From assembly GCA_027031565.1 (NCBI GenBank), contig JALVPX010000086.1, forward strand, positions 1-5,790: a stretch of 5,790 nt of DNA, read 5' to 3'. Under the pieces are notes generated by a model, which ran no database searches, was not told where the DNA came from, and saw only the letters and a program-made list of their open reading frames with translations. Position 1 is the stretch's first letter. Each line of letters starts with the position of its first letter. The stretch is from Deltaproteobacteria bacterium. GTDB taxonomy: Bacteria > Desulfobacterota > Dissulfuribacteria > Dissulfuribacterales > JALVPX01. The position numbers and the translations under genes are program-made. Shown here in pieces: positions 1 through 5,434 of the stretch.

Positions 1-99
1 CGTTATCGCCGCAGTCAGCGTCGTCTTACCATGATCTATGTGACCTATCGTCCCTACGTTTACGTGTGGCTTGGTACGCTCAAACTTCTTCTTGCTCAT
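1..99 (-). CDS. tuf: Elongation factor Tu (EF-Tu), N-terminal 33 codons, cut by window edge
   Basis: EF-Tu is the GTPase that delivers aminoacyl-tRNA to the ribosomal A site in the cytoplasm. Only residues 1-33 lie in the window; the gene continues past base 1. The translation opens MSKKKFERTKPHVNVGTIGH, the classic EF-Tu start, followed by the G1 P-loop GHIDHGKT at residues 19-26. Ile at the third P-loop position replaces the more common Val, which is seen in several deltaproteobacterial EF-Tus. The ATG is fixed by a strong GGAGGAA Shine-Dalgarno at 105-111, five bases upstream. It lies 61 nt after the rpsG stop with no terminator between, so it is probably co-transcribed with rpsL-rpsG. fusA is missing from its usual place upstream. 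Whether this is the only tuf copy cannot be told here. Confidence 0.96.
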   Translation of the reverse strand, partial: MSKKKFERTKPHVNVGTIGHIDHGKTTLTAAIT

Positions 100-160
100 C
101 TTGCTTCCTCCATCACTTACGGAATGGGTTCAAAATTTTTCACCTGCCGCTAACCGAATA

Positions 161-631
161 CTACCACCTGTAATGGGCAAAGGCCTTGTTGGCTTCGGCC
201 ATCCTGTGGGTATCCTCTTTCTTTTTGAAGGCGGCACCTCTTTCATTGAATGCATCAACCAGTTCGCCTGCCAAACGCTGGGCCATCGTCTTTTCGCCCC
301 TGCTTTTGGCATAACCCACGAGCCAGCGGATAGCCAGTGTCTGCCTTCTTTCAGGCCTTACCTCCACCGGCACCTGATATGTTGCCCCTCCGACCCTTCT
401 AGACCTGACCTCCACTATGGGCTTCACATTCTCCATTGCCTTTTCAAAAACCTGCAATGGATTTTCCTTGGTGCGCTGTTCTACAATATCCAGGGCCTCA
501 TAAAAAATGCGCCTGGCAAGGCTCTTTTTGCCTCTCCGCATCAGGCCGTTAACAAACTTGGATACAAGCACGCTTCCATACTTGGGATCAGGTGCTACGC
601 TTCTTTTGGGTACTTCGCGTCTTCGTGGCAT
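161..631 (-). CDS. rpsG: 30S ribosomal protein S7
   Basis: S7 is a primary 16S rRNA-binding protein that nucleates assembly of the 30S head and lines the mRNA/E-site region. The product is 156 aa, the usual bacterial length. It begins MPRRREVPKR and carries the family signatures DPKYGS (residues 15-20), the central VRSRRVGGATYQVPVEV stretch, RWL and the C-terminal HRMAEANKAFAHYRW. The ATG has a GAAGAGG Shine-Dalgarno at 641-647, nine bases upstream. Only 28 nt separate it from the rpsL stop. In E. coli the S7 autoregulatory target is in a roughly 100-nt rpsL-rpsG spacer, which this short gap cannot contain in the same form. The gene is intact, with no sign of transfer. Confidence 0.98.
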   Translation of the reverse strand: MPRRREVPKRSVAPDPKYGSVLVSKFVNGLMRRGKKSLARRIFYEALDIVEQRTKENPLQVFEKAMENVKPIVEVRSRRVGGATYQVPVEVRPERRQTLAIRWLVGYAKSRGEKTMAQRLAGELVDAFNERGAAFKKKEDTHRMAEANKAFAHYRW

Positions 632-659
632 AAATCTTCGCCTCTTCTATCCTGGTGCC

Positions 660-1031
660 TTACTTCGGTCTCTTTGTTCCATATTTGGAACGGGCCTTAC
701 GCCTGTCTGAAACACCCAAGGCATCAAGGGTTCCACGTATAATATGATATCTTACACCTGGCAGGTCCTTAACACGGCCGCCACGGATCAAAACAACAGA
801 GTGCTCCTGAAGGTTGTGGCCGATTCCAGGAATATATGATGTTACTTCCATTCCATTGGTGAGCCTCACGCGTGCAACCTTTCTCAATGCCGAATTCGGC
901 TTTTTGGGGGTAGTGGTATAGACCCTGGTACAGACCCCCCTTTTTTGAGGACAAGATTCCAATGCAGGGGCCTTGCCCTTTTTCTTGATTTTTTGACGTC
1001 CTTTTCTCACCAACTGGTTTATGGTCGGCAT
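660..1031 (-). CDS. rpsL: 30S ribosomal protein S12
   Basis: S12 sits at the decoding centre of the 30S subunit and controls fidelity. The 123-aa product starts MPTINQLVRKGRQ and shows CPQKRGVCTRVYTTTPKKPN, the GHNLQEHS segment and GGRVKDLPGVRYH. Lys43 and Lys88, the positions altered in classical streptomycin-resistant mutants, are both lysine, so the allele looks wild-type. Asp89 in the VKDLPG motif is the residue that RimO methylthiolates in other bacteria. The ATG follows GAGGAG (1042-1047) by about ten bases. It is the first gene of the rpsL-rpsG-tuf cluster, with a strong promoter about 120 nt upstream and a leader that may fold over the Shine-Dalgarno. rpoC, a frequent upstream neighbour, is replaced by divergent coaX. 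Confidence 0.98.
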   Translation of the reverse strand: MPTINQLVRKGRQKIKKKGKAPALESCPQKRGVCTRVYTTTPKKPNSALRKVARVRLTNGMEVTSYIPGIGHNLQEHSVVLIRGGRVKDLPGVRYHIIRGTLDALGVSDRRKARSKYGTKRPK

Positions 1032-1043
1032 TCTCTAAATACT

Positions 1044-1128
1044 CCTCATTTTGCACAGCTTATTCATTAGCAAAAAAACAATATGAGCCTAGCCCCCATT
1101 TTCCTTTGACAAAAAATCAAAAATGAGG
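1044..1128 (-). promoter_or_regulatory. rpsL mRNA leader with alternative pairings at the Shine-Dalgarno
   Basis: On the minus-strand transcript the segment CCTCATTTT (1128 to 1120) is perfectly complementary over nine bases to AAAATGAGG (1052 to 1044). The latter contains four bases of the rpsL GAGGAG Shine-Dalgarno. The same upstream segment can also pair with AAAATGGGG (1102 to 1094), with eight Watson-Crick pairs and one G-U, across a much shorter 17-nt loop. The two pairings are mutually exclusive, so the leader could exist in a ribosome-site-free and a ribosome-site-closed form. The complementarity is read directly; regulation is an inference. The A/T-rich composition raises the chance of coincidence. 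No known riboswitch or S12/S7 site is recognised. Confidence 0.35.
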
Positions 1129-1149
1129 TCCCAGGAACAAAGCCCGCTT

Positions 1150-1178
1150 TTAATACTGGTTTCGCCTCAGATTGTCAA
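1150..1178 (-). promoter_or_regulatory. Sigma-70-type promoter for the rpsL-rpsG-tuf operon
   Basis: The minus strand has a perfect -35 hexamer TTGACA (1178 to 1173), a 17-bp spacer and TATTAA as -10 (1155 to 1150). Transcription would start near 1143, giving a leader of about 110 nt before the rpsL ATG. A run of nine A on this strand (1203 to 1195) lies about 16 bp upstream of the -35, where a distal UP element would sit, as expected for a highly expressed ribosomal operon. The region lies in the intergenic DNA divergent to coaX. Confidence 0.7.
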
Positions 1179-1239
1179 CCCCTGTTGCAATACATTTTTT
1201 TTTATCGTACATCTTGGTCATTCACTTTTTGAGGCGTTT

Positions 1240-2049
1240 ATGGACCAAAAGGGGCATAAAACATATTTAGGTGTAGATGTTGGTAATACTCACACAGTTT
1301 TGGGCCTTTTTCAAGGCCCTGAGATAATAGCCAGCTGGAGGATCGCCACCCGGCCCGACATCACTTCCGATGAACTGGCTGCCGGGCTAATGCCCCTGTT
1401 GGGGAGTGCAGGTTTTGGCCTTGGTGACATTGAAGATCTTATCCTTTCCTGCGTAGTTCCCCCACTGGCCTCGACATACAAAAAATTTTGCCAGATTTAT
1501 GTGGGCTCAACGGCAATGGTCATAACAGGCGCCAGTCAGCTGGGCATGCCCATTTTATATGAAAGGCCTTTTGAAGTGGGCGCAGACAGGCTCGTAAATT
1601 CCATTGCCGCCTACGAACTATTTCGATCTCCCCTTATAGTAATCGACTTCGGCACGGCAGTCACATTCGACTGCGTTTCAAACAAAGGGGAATATCTTGG
1701 AGGGGCAATTGCCCCGGGGCCTCTGGTTTCAGCAGAGACCTTGTTCAAGAAGACCGCCAAACTGCCGCTGGTGGACCTGTTTTCGCCGCCCGAGTCCATA
1801 CTCGCACAGGATACCGTTTCTGCCATAAAAACGGGCATCATATATGGTTTTGCAGGACTTACAGACAGGGTCGTTCAGTGCCTGTCAACAGAATTCCCGA
1901 GCCGTCCCAAAATTATTGCCACAGGTGGCCTGGCCGAGGTTATAGCGCCTTTTTCTGAAAGTATTGAAAGGGTCGTGCCTGATCTTACGCTTCAGGGCCT
2001 GGCAATCATTTATAAAAGATTGAAAAAGGAGTCAGCGCCCGGCCTCTAA
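1240..2049 (+). CDS. coaX: Type III pantothenate kinase
   Basis: CoaX phosphorylates pantothenate with ATP, the committed step of coenzyme A synthesis in the cytoplasm. It belongs to the ASKHA fold and is insensitive to CoA feedback, unlike CoaA. I chose the ATG at 1240 (269 aa), preceded by GAGG at 1231-1234. The reading frame is open back to an ATG at 1123, but that extension is low-complexity, lacks CoaX homology and covers the divergent rpsL promoter. Visible motifs are the phosphate-binding DVGNT at residues 13-17, SCVVPP at 70-75, GADR at 114-117 with the catalytic Asp116, DFGTAVT at 136-142, GGAIAPG at 154-160 and ATGG at 227-230. The length is slightly above the usual 255-260. The last 18 bp overlap the end of convergent waaA. 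No convincing promoter of its own was found. Confidence 0.95.
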   Translation: MDQKGHKTYLGVDVGNTHTVLGLFQGPEIIASWRIATRPDITSDELAAGLMPLLGSAGFGLGDIEDLILSCVVPPLASTYKKFCQIYVGSTAMVITGASQLGMPILYERPFEVGADRLVNSIAAYELFRSPLIVIDFGTAVTFDCVSNKGEYLGGAIAPGPLVSAETLFKKTAKLPLVDLFSPPESILAQDTVSAIKTGIIYGFAGLTDRVVQCLSTEFPSRPKIIATGGLAEVIAPFSESIERVVPDLTLQGLAIIYKRLKKESAPGL

Positions 2050-3321
2050 AATCTGCAAAATCAGCTCTGCCTGCCTGGTTGCAGCATCTTGTGCCAGCAT
2101 TTTGAGGGCTTCCAGCGCCTTTAAGCCCATTTCCTTTTTGAATTCCACTTCACAGAAGAGCCTTTTTACATATTGCATCAATTCCTCTGCACCTGCCGCA
2201 ACCATGCCTCCTCCAGTATCAAGCAATGCCTGCCTCGACTCTTCGAAATTGTCTGTAAAAGGCCCAAACAGCACAGGACGCCCCCAGGCAGCGGGTTCCA
2301 TGAGATTCTGCCCGCCCTTCGGAACGAGTGACCCACCTACGAAGGCCGCATCTGCAATGCTGTAAAGATCAAACAAAGGGCCGATTACATCAACCAGCAA
2401 CACGCGATGCCTTCGCGGCTTGCCGACTTCCAGGCTGCTCCATAGGTCAAACTTCAGCGAATGCTGCTCCAAACACCTGGCCACGTCTGCCACCCTCTGC
2501 AAGTGACGCGGCACGAGCACAAAAAGTCCTTCCGGGAATTCTCGCACCAGACCCTTGACTACCTCGGCGAGATATCTTTCTTCCCCTTGTCTCAGGCTGC
2601 CAGCGACAAACACCCTCTGCTGTTTGCCGATGCCGAGCTTCTTTCTCATCTTGTCTGCCCTTGACCAGTCAATGCGTCTCAACAAGCCCTCAAACTTTGC
2701 ATTTCCAACCACCCGTATTGACTCTGCCGCAGCACCAAGTTCAACAAGCCGTTGCGCATAACTATCTGAAATAGCACATAGTATAGTGAATTTGCCCAAA
2801 ACAGATCCCATGACTGAAGCGATTCTCTTGTAATTTTTAAAAGACCTTGAAGAAACTCGGCCATTGAGCAAAACAGCCTTTGCACCCTCAGCCGTGACTT
2901 CATGAAGCAGGTTGGGCCACAGTTCTGTTTCTATGGGGGCGTATATACTTGGACGTATGGAACGGGCCAGCCTTCTAACTGCCTGCGGAAAATCCAGGGG
3001 ATAAGGGATAACCGGGCACCGATTTCCTAACATCGACCGAGCCCTTGCAAGGCCAGCAGGAGTCGTGGAAGAAACAATGATCTTCAGCCCAGGATGGCGG
3101 CGGTCCAAGGCCCTCACCAGTGCCTCGGCAACACTCACTTCGCCTACGGATACGGCCTGAAACCAGACGTCATACGGGGATTGGGCCTTGACCTCCGGCG
3201 GCACCTTTCCAAGCCTTCCGCACCATGGGCTCTCCGGCCCTTCAAAGATGCATCTGACTCCCAGAAATGGCATGAGCAGCCAATAAGTGAGCAGCGTGAT
3301 TTTTCTATAGAAATTTAGCAT
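2032..3321 (-). CDS. waaA: 3-deoxy-D-manno-octulosonic acid (Kdo) transferase
   Basis: WaaA (KdtA) transfers Kdo from CMP-Kdo to the lipid A precursor on the inner face of the cytoplasmic membrane; it is a GT-B, family GT30 glycosyltransferase. The 429-aa product is of normal length (E. coli 425). An N-terminal hydrophobic segment (about residues 8-25) anchors it. The SVGE motif carries Glu61, the expected catalytic base. ETELWPN is at 131-137, GNAKFE at 206-211, PRH at 271-273, and the CMP-sugar site VGGSLVPKGGQN followed by EPA at about 328-344. ATG at 3321 is chosen over the adjacent TTG at 3324 because it aligns with known N-termini; no strong Shine-Dalgarno is seen for either. How many Kdo residues it adds cannot be read from sequence. 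A terminator ends about 26 bp upstream, so its promoter is unclear. Confidence 0.95.
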   Translation of the reverse strand: MLNFYRKITLLTYWLLMPFLGVRCIFEGPESPWCGRLGKVPPEVKAQSPYDVWFQAVSVGEVSVAEALVRALDRRHPGLKIIVSSTTPAGLARARSMLGNRCPVIPYPLDFPQAVRRLARSIRPSIYAPIETELWPNLLHEVTAEGAKAVLLNGRVSSRSFKNYKRIASVMGSVLGKFTILCAISDSYAQRLVELGAAAESIRVVGNAKFEGLLRRIDWSRADKMRKKLGIGKQQRVFVAGSLRQGEERYLAEVVKGLVREFPEGLFVLVPRHLQRVADVARCLEQHSLKFDLWSSLEVGKPRRHRVLLVDVIGPLFDLYSIADAAFVGGSLVPKGGQNLMEPAAWGRPVLFGPFTDNFEESRQALLDTGGGMVAAGAEELMQYVKRLFCEVEFKKEMGLKALEALKMLAQDAATRQAELILQILEAGR

Positions 3322-3347
3322 CAACTTAGTTGCTTGGTCTGAGGCCC

Positions 3348-3394
3348 AAAAAGGTTGCGTGATATATCAATGTTCGGATATCAGCCCGCAACCT
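3348..3394 (-). terminator. Intrinsic terminator at the 3' end of rlmB
   Basis: On the minus strand AGGTTGCG (3394 to 3387) pairs perfectly with CGCAACCT (3359 to 3352). Inside it TGATAT (3383 to 3378) pairs with ATATCA (3365 to 3360), leaving a 3-nt bulge and a 12-nt loop. Five T (3352 to 3348) follow the stem, the first also being its last paired base. The left arm lies inside the last codons of rlmB, whose TGA is at 3383 to 3381. The tail is modest, so termination may be partial, which matters because waaA begins only 26 bp further on. Confidence 0.75.
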
Positions 3395-4151
3395 GACTGC
3401 CAGCAATGTTCTGCCTGATAACTTCATACAGGGCAACCGAAACCGCTGCCGAAACATTGAGCGATTCTACATAAGGCATACAAGGTATTCTCAAGAGCAC
3501 ATCACACCGCTTCTTTATCAAAAAGCGTAAACCTTTACCCTCTGCTCCCGCCACCAAAACGAGAGGGAGGGACAGGTCATGGTTCCACAATTGAGCCTTT
3601 CCTTCGGCTGCCAGCCCTGCCACACTGATTCCTTTCCGCCTCATATCAGCCAGGGTATCTGCCAAATTTTTCACCAGACACACCTTAACATGAATTATTG
3701 TCCCGGCCGATGCCTTGACAACGGTGCCCGTGATCTTTGCAGACGAACGTTCCGGCAATATGACAGCCTTAACCCCAAATGCAGCACAAGATCTGATAAT
3801 GGCTCCAAGGTTTTGGGGATCGGTGACTTGATCGCACGCAACAAACAGGCCCTGGCCACTGCCATTTTCTTCCAAAACAGCATCCATGGTATCGTACCAT
3901 ACCGGTTTCACCCTTGCCGCCACGCCTTGATGGACCGCCCCAGGCAGTACACCCACCAAGGTTAGATTTGCCTGCTGCCGAATCTTGACTCCTTTGTTCG
4001 TGGCCAGGGAGAGCAACTTTTTCTGCACCTTTTTCCGGCCGAAGGATGGGATAGCAAATATTTCAGAGACGGCCTGCGGACAGTGCCTCAAGAACTCTTC
4101 TACCGGATGGAGACCCCAGACTACAATCGGTTCATTTTTCACATCAATCAC
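3381..4151 (-). CDS. rlmB: RlmB/TrmH-family 23S rRNA 2'-O-ribose methyltransferase
   Basis: A SPOUT-class methyltransferase that uses S-adenosylmethionine; RlmB methylates the 2'-O of G2251 (E. coli numbering) in the 23S rRNA P-loop. The product has 256 aa. The N-terminal L30e-like substrate-binding domain (about 9-80) contains VWGLHPVEEFL. The trefoil-knot domain has motif 1 DPQNLGAIIRSCAAFG (111-126), motif 2 VAGAEGKGLR (200-209) and motif 3 IPCMPYVESLNVS (222-234). Motif 3 reads MPY where many relatives have a Gly-containing stretch. The start is a GTG at 4151, immediately preceded by an in-frame TAA, so the frame cannot extend further. No clear Shine-Dalgarno is present; GTG at 4142 is an alternative. 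The start overlaps the end of a possible 41-codon ORF, which might couple translation. The exact target among TrmH relatives is inferred from overall likeness. Confidence 0.9.
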   Translation of the reverse strand: MIDVKNEPIVVWGLHPVEEFLRHCPQAVSEIFAIPSFGRKKVQKKLLSLATNKGVKIRQQANLTLVGVLPGAVHQGVAARVKPVWYDTMDAVLEENGSGQGLFVACDQVTDPQNLGAIIRSCAAFGVKAVILPERSSAKITGTVVKASAGTIIHVKVCLVKNLADTLADMRRKGISVAGLAAEGKAQLWNHDLSLPLVLVAGAEGKGLRFLIKKRCDVLLRIPCMPYVESLNVSAAVSVALYEVIRQNIAGSQVAG

Positions 4152-4269
4152 TTAGAGGTGTAAGGGCGGAATGGTTCAGAAAAACAGTCAGACGGCCTTT
4201 GACATTCACCTTCAAAAAACTTCTCGAAATCAGACTGGCTCTTTCAAATCCTCTAGCTCTATTTTGCAT
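4144..4269 (-). CDS. Possible 41-aa small ORF overlapping the rlmB start
   Basis: I do not recognise this peptide. An ATG at 4269 follows GGAG (4279 to 4276) with a six-base spacing, and the frame runs 41 codons to a TGA at 4146 to 4144. That stop is 8 nt past the rlmB GTG start in a different frame, an arrangement typical of translational coupling. The predicted peptide begins MQNRARGFERASLISRS; it is basic, rich in Ser, Leu and Arg, and lacks a signal peptide or membrane segment. It fills most of the 174-bp gmk-rlmB gap, whose rlmB start has no good Shine-Dalgarno of its own. Against it, the length is short enough to arise by chance, and the frame is also open upstream into gmk. Confidence 0.3.
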   Translation of the reverse strand: MQNRARGFERASLISRSFLKVNVKGRLTVFLNHSALTPLSD

Positions 4270-4288
4270 GAAAGGCTCCAGGTAATGG

Positions 4289-4315
4289 AAAAAGCCTGTC
4301 GTCTTCCCAGCAGGC
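4289..4315 (-). terminator. Possible weak terminator downstream of gmk
   Basis: On the minus strand, 11 nt after the gmk stop, GCCTG (4315 to 4311) pairs with CAGGC (4298 to 4294) across a 12-nt loop and is followed by five T (4293 to 4289). The stem is only five base pairs, though GC-rich, so read-through into rlmB is likely. If it does stop transcription, rlmB needs a promoter in the next 137 bp, and I see no good one there. Confidence 0.35.
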
Positions 4316-4325
4316 AGATCAGCCT

Positions 4326-4946
4326 TCAGCGGGCCTGCGCCTCTTTCAATACCCTCGACACTTCAGGCTGGGCCAGCATTCTATCTTTTTTATGGCGATT
4401 CGCCTTGATCACGGCCTCAAGATCGTCCAAGGCTTTTTGGAGGACATCATTGATTACTATATAATCATATTCGGTGACTGCCATGATCTCTCTTTTGGCA
4501 TTCTCAATCCGTATTTTCAGGCTGTCTTCATCTTCTGTTCCCCTGGAACGAAGCCTTTGTTCAAGTTCCTTAAAAGAAGGCGGCAAAATGAAGATCATCA
4601 CAGCCCCAGGAAAGCCCTTTTTCACCTGCCTTGCACCTTGGACATCAATATCCAGCAAGACGTCCGTTCCCTTGGCAAGCTGGCCCAACACCCCTTCCCT
4701 GCTGGTACCGTAAAAATGGCCGTGCACCTCAGCCCATTCAAGGAATGCCCCCTCTTCAACCATGGAAGAAAAGACATCTTTGGATACGAAATGGTAATCA
4801 ACGCCATCGATCTCGCCCGGCCTCGAGGGCCGGGTAGTGTGTGAAACCGAGAAACTCACCTTGTCCATTTCCTTTAGCAGCATATGCAGCAACGTGGTCT
4901 TGCCTGTTCCCGATGGAGCCGATATCACATACAGGTCACCCTTCAT
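4326..4946 (-). CDS. gmk: Guanylate kinase
   Basis: Guanylate kinase phosphorylates GMP to GDP with ATP in the cytoplasm, feeding GTP, dGTP and (p)ppGpp pools. The 206-aa product is of normal length. It has the P-loop APSGTGKTT at residues 10-18. The GMP-binding segment is HTTRPSRPGE with Arg39, Arg42 and Glu45, followed by Tyr51 in VDYHF. The conserved DIDVQGA lies at 99-105 and the arginine-rich lid at about 131-150 (LRSRGTEDEDSLKIRI). The ATG at 4946 is 9 nt after the remA stop and has only a poor Shine-Dalgarno, so it is probably translated by coupling to remA. The order yicC-remA-gmk is found in many phyla; rpoZ, a common next gene, is absent here. Confidence 0.97.
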   Translation of the reverse strand: MKGDLYVISAPSGTGKTTLLHMLLKEMDKVSFSVSHTTRPSRPGEIDGVDYHFVSKDVFSSMVEEGAFLEWAEVHGHFYGTSREGVLGQLAKGTDVLLDIDVQGARQVKKGFPGAVMIFILPPSFKELEQRLRSRGTEDEDSLKIRIENAKREIMAVTEYDYIVINDVLQKALDDLEAVIKANRHKKDRMLAQPEVSRVLKEAQAR

Positions 4947-4955
4947 GCCTGGATT

Positions 4956-5240
4956 TTAATAACGCGGATCCTTTTCTTCCACCTTCGATAACAGGTCGGC
5001 GCTAAGACGCTGGGCGATGGTTTCTGCCTGGATGGCCGACAAGATTACATGATTGCTGTCCGTCACAATTATTGAGCGTGTCCGCCTGCCCTGGGTTGCA
5101 TCTATGAGTCTGCTGTTGGTCTTCGCTTCCTCACGCAGACGTTTCATTGGTGCAGAAGCGGGATTTACAATGGCAACAATCCTGTCAGCAACTATTGAGT
5201 TCCCAAAGCCGATGTTCAAAAGTTTGCATCTACAGCTCAT
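4956..5240 (-). CDS. remA: RemA-like regulatory protein (DUF370)
   Basis: A small DUF370 protein. In Bacillus subtilis RemA is a DNA-binding activator of biofilm matrix and osmoprotection genes; its role in Gram-negative bacteria is largely unassigned. The 94-aa product shows the family core: LLNIGFGN (residues 7-14), DRIVAIVNPASAPMKRL (19-35), RLIDATQGRRTR (44-55) with the basic loop thought to touch DNA, and VTDSNHVILSAIQAETIAQR (59-78). The N-terminus MSCRC has two cysteines not typical of the family. ATG at 5240 is chosen because AAAGGAG (5255 to 5249) lies eight bases upstream. It follows yicC after a 219-bp gap and precedes gmk by 9 nt, so remA-gmk is very probably one transcript. The symbol is by homology; function in this organism is inferred. 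Confidence 0.88.
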   Translation of the reverse strand: MSCRCKLLNIGFGNSIVADRIVAIVNPASAPMKRLREEAKTNSRLIDATQGRRTRSIIVTDSNHVILSAIQAETIAQRLSADLLSKVEEKDPRY

Positions 5241-5301
5241 TCAAAGATCTCCTTTCCTGGGGAATGAATTTAAAAAGGAAACACTCACCACCACCTCACA
5301 C

Positions 5302-5330
5302 TTTATACGTCAAAAAACTTGCTTTACCAG
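5302..5330 (-). promoter_or_regulatory. Possible promoter for remA-gmk
   Basis: On the minus strand TATAAA (5307 to 5302) matches the -10 consensus at five of six positions. It is preceded at a 17-bp spacing by CTGGTA (5330 to 5325), which matches TTGACA at only three. Transcription would begin near 5295, about 55 nt before the remA ATG. The position fits the need for a promoter in this long gap, but the -35 is poor. Confidence 0.3.
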
Positions 5331-5338
5331 ACCCTTTT

Positions 5339-5387
5339 ATTTAGAGACACATGGGGAAAACATCAAAGATATCATGTCTCTCTAAAT
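5339..5387. repeat. Imperfect palindrome, 15-bp arms, in the yicC-remA spacer
   Basis: The arm ATTTAGAGACACATG (5339-5353) is complementary to CATGTCTCTCTAAAT (5373-5387) at 14 of 15 positions; the only mismatch is C5348/C5378. The arms are separated by 19 bp. No T-tract follows on either strand, so it is not a normal intrinsic terminator. It could be a protein-binding site or a stem in the RNA between yicC and remA. It lies just upstream of the possible remA promoter. Confidence 0.6.
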
Positions 5388-5416
5388 TGAGCAGCGTCAT
5401 ATACAACTTCCGCTGT

Positions 5417-5434
5417 CCAAAATTCACCAAAATT
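5417..5434. repeat. Direct repeat CCAAAATT with 10-bp period
   Basis: CCAAAATT occurs at 5417-5424 and again at 5427-5434, ten bases apart, which places both copies on the same face of the helix. It lies 26 bp beyond the yicC stop in the yicC-remA spacer. This could be a tandem binding site, but two 8-mers in AT-rich DNA may be chance. Confidence 0.3.

Noticed and set aside
71..742. A 223-codon open frame on the plus strand
   Set aside because: It lies antisense to tuf, rpsG and rpsL, which have unmistakable ribosomal/EF-Tu sequences; its translation has no recognisable domain and no Shine-Dalgarno support.
769..1056. A 95-codon minus-strand frame starting upstream of rpsL
   Set aside because: It is the out-of-frame shadow of rpsL; its ATG is the one embedded in the rpsL Shine-Dalgarno region.
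1106..1111. Perfect TTGACA on the plus strand as a coaX promoter
   Set aside because: No -10-like hexamer lies 16-18 bp downstream (sequence there is GTCCCAG), so it is probably coincidental.
3322..3324. TTG at 3324 as the waaA start
   Set aside because: The adjacent ATG at 3321 gives the N-terminus expected for WaaA and is the stronger start codon.
3579..3965. A 128-codon plus-strand frame
   Set aside because: Antisense to rlmB, whose SPOUT motifs are clear; no homology or start signal for the antisense frame.
4392..4844. A 150-codon plus-strand frame
   Set aside because: Antisense to gmk, which carries an intact P-loop and GMP site; no independent support.
5339..5387. The palindrome as an intrinsic terminator of yicC
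   Set aside because: On the minus strand the stem is followed by an A-rich stretch and GGG, with no T-run, and none on the plus strand either.
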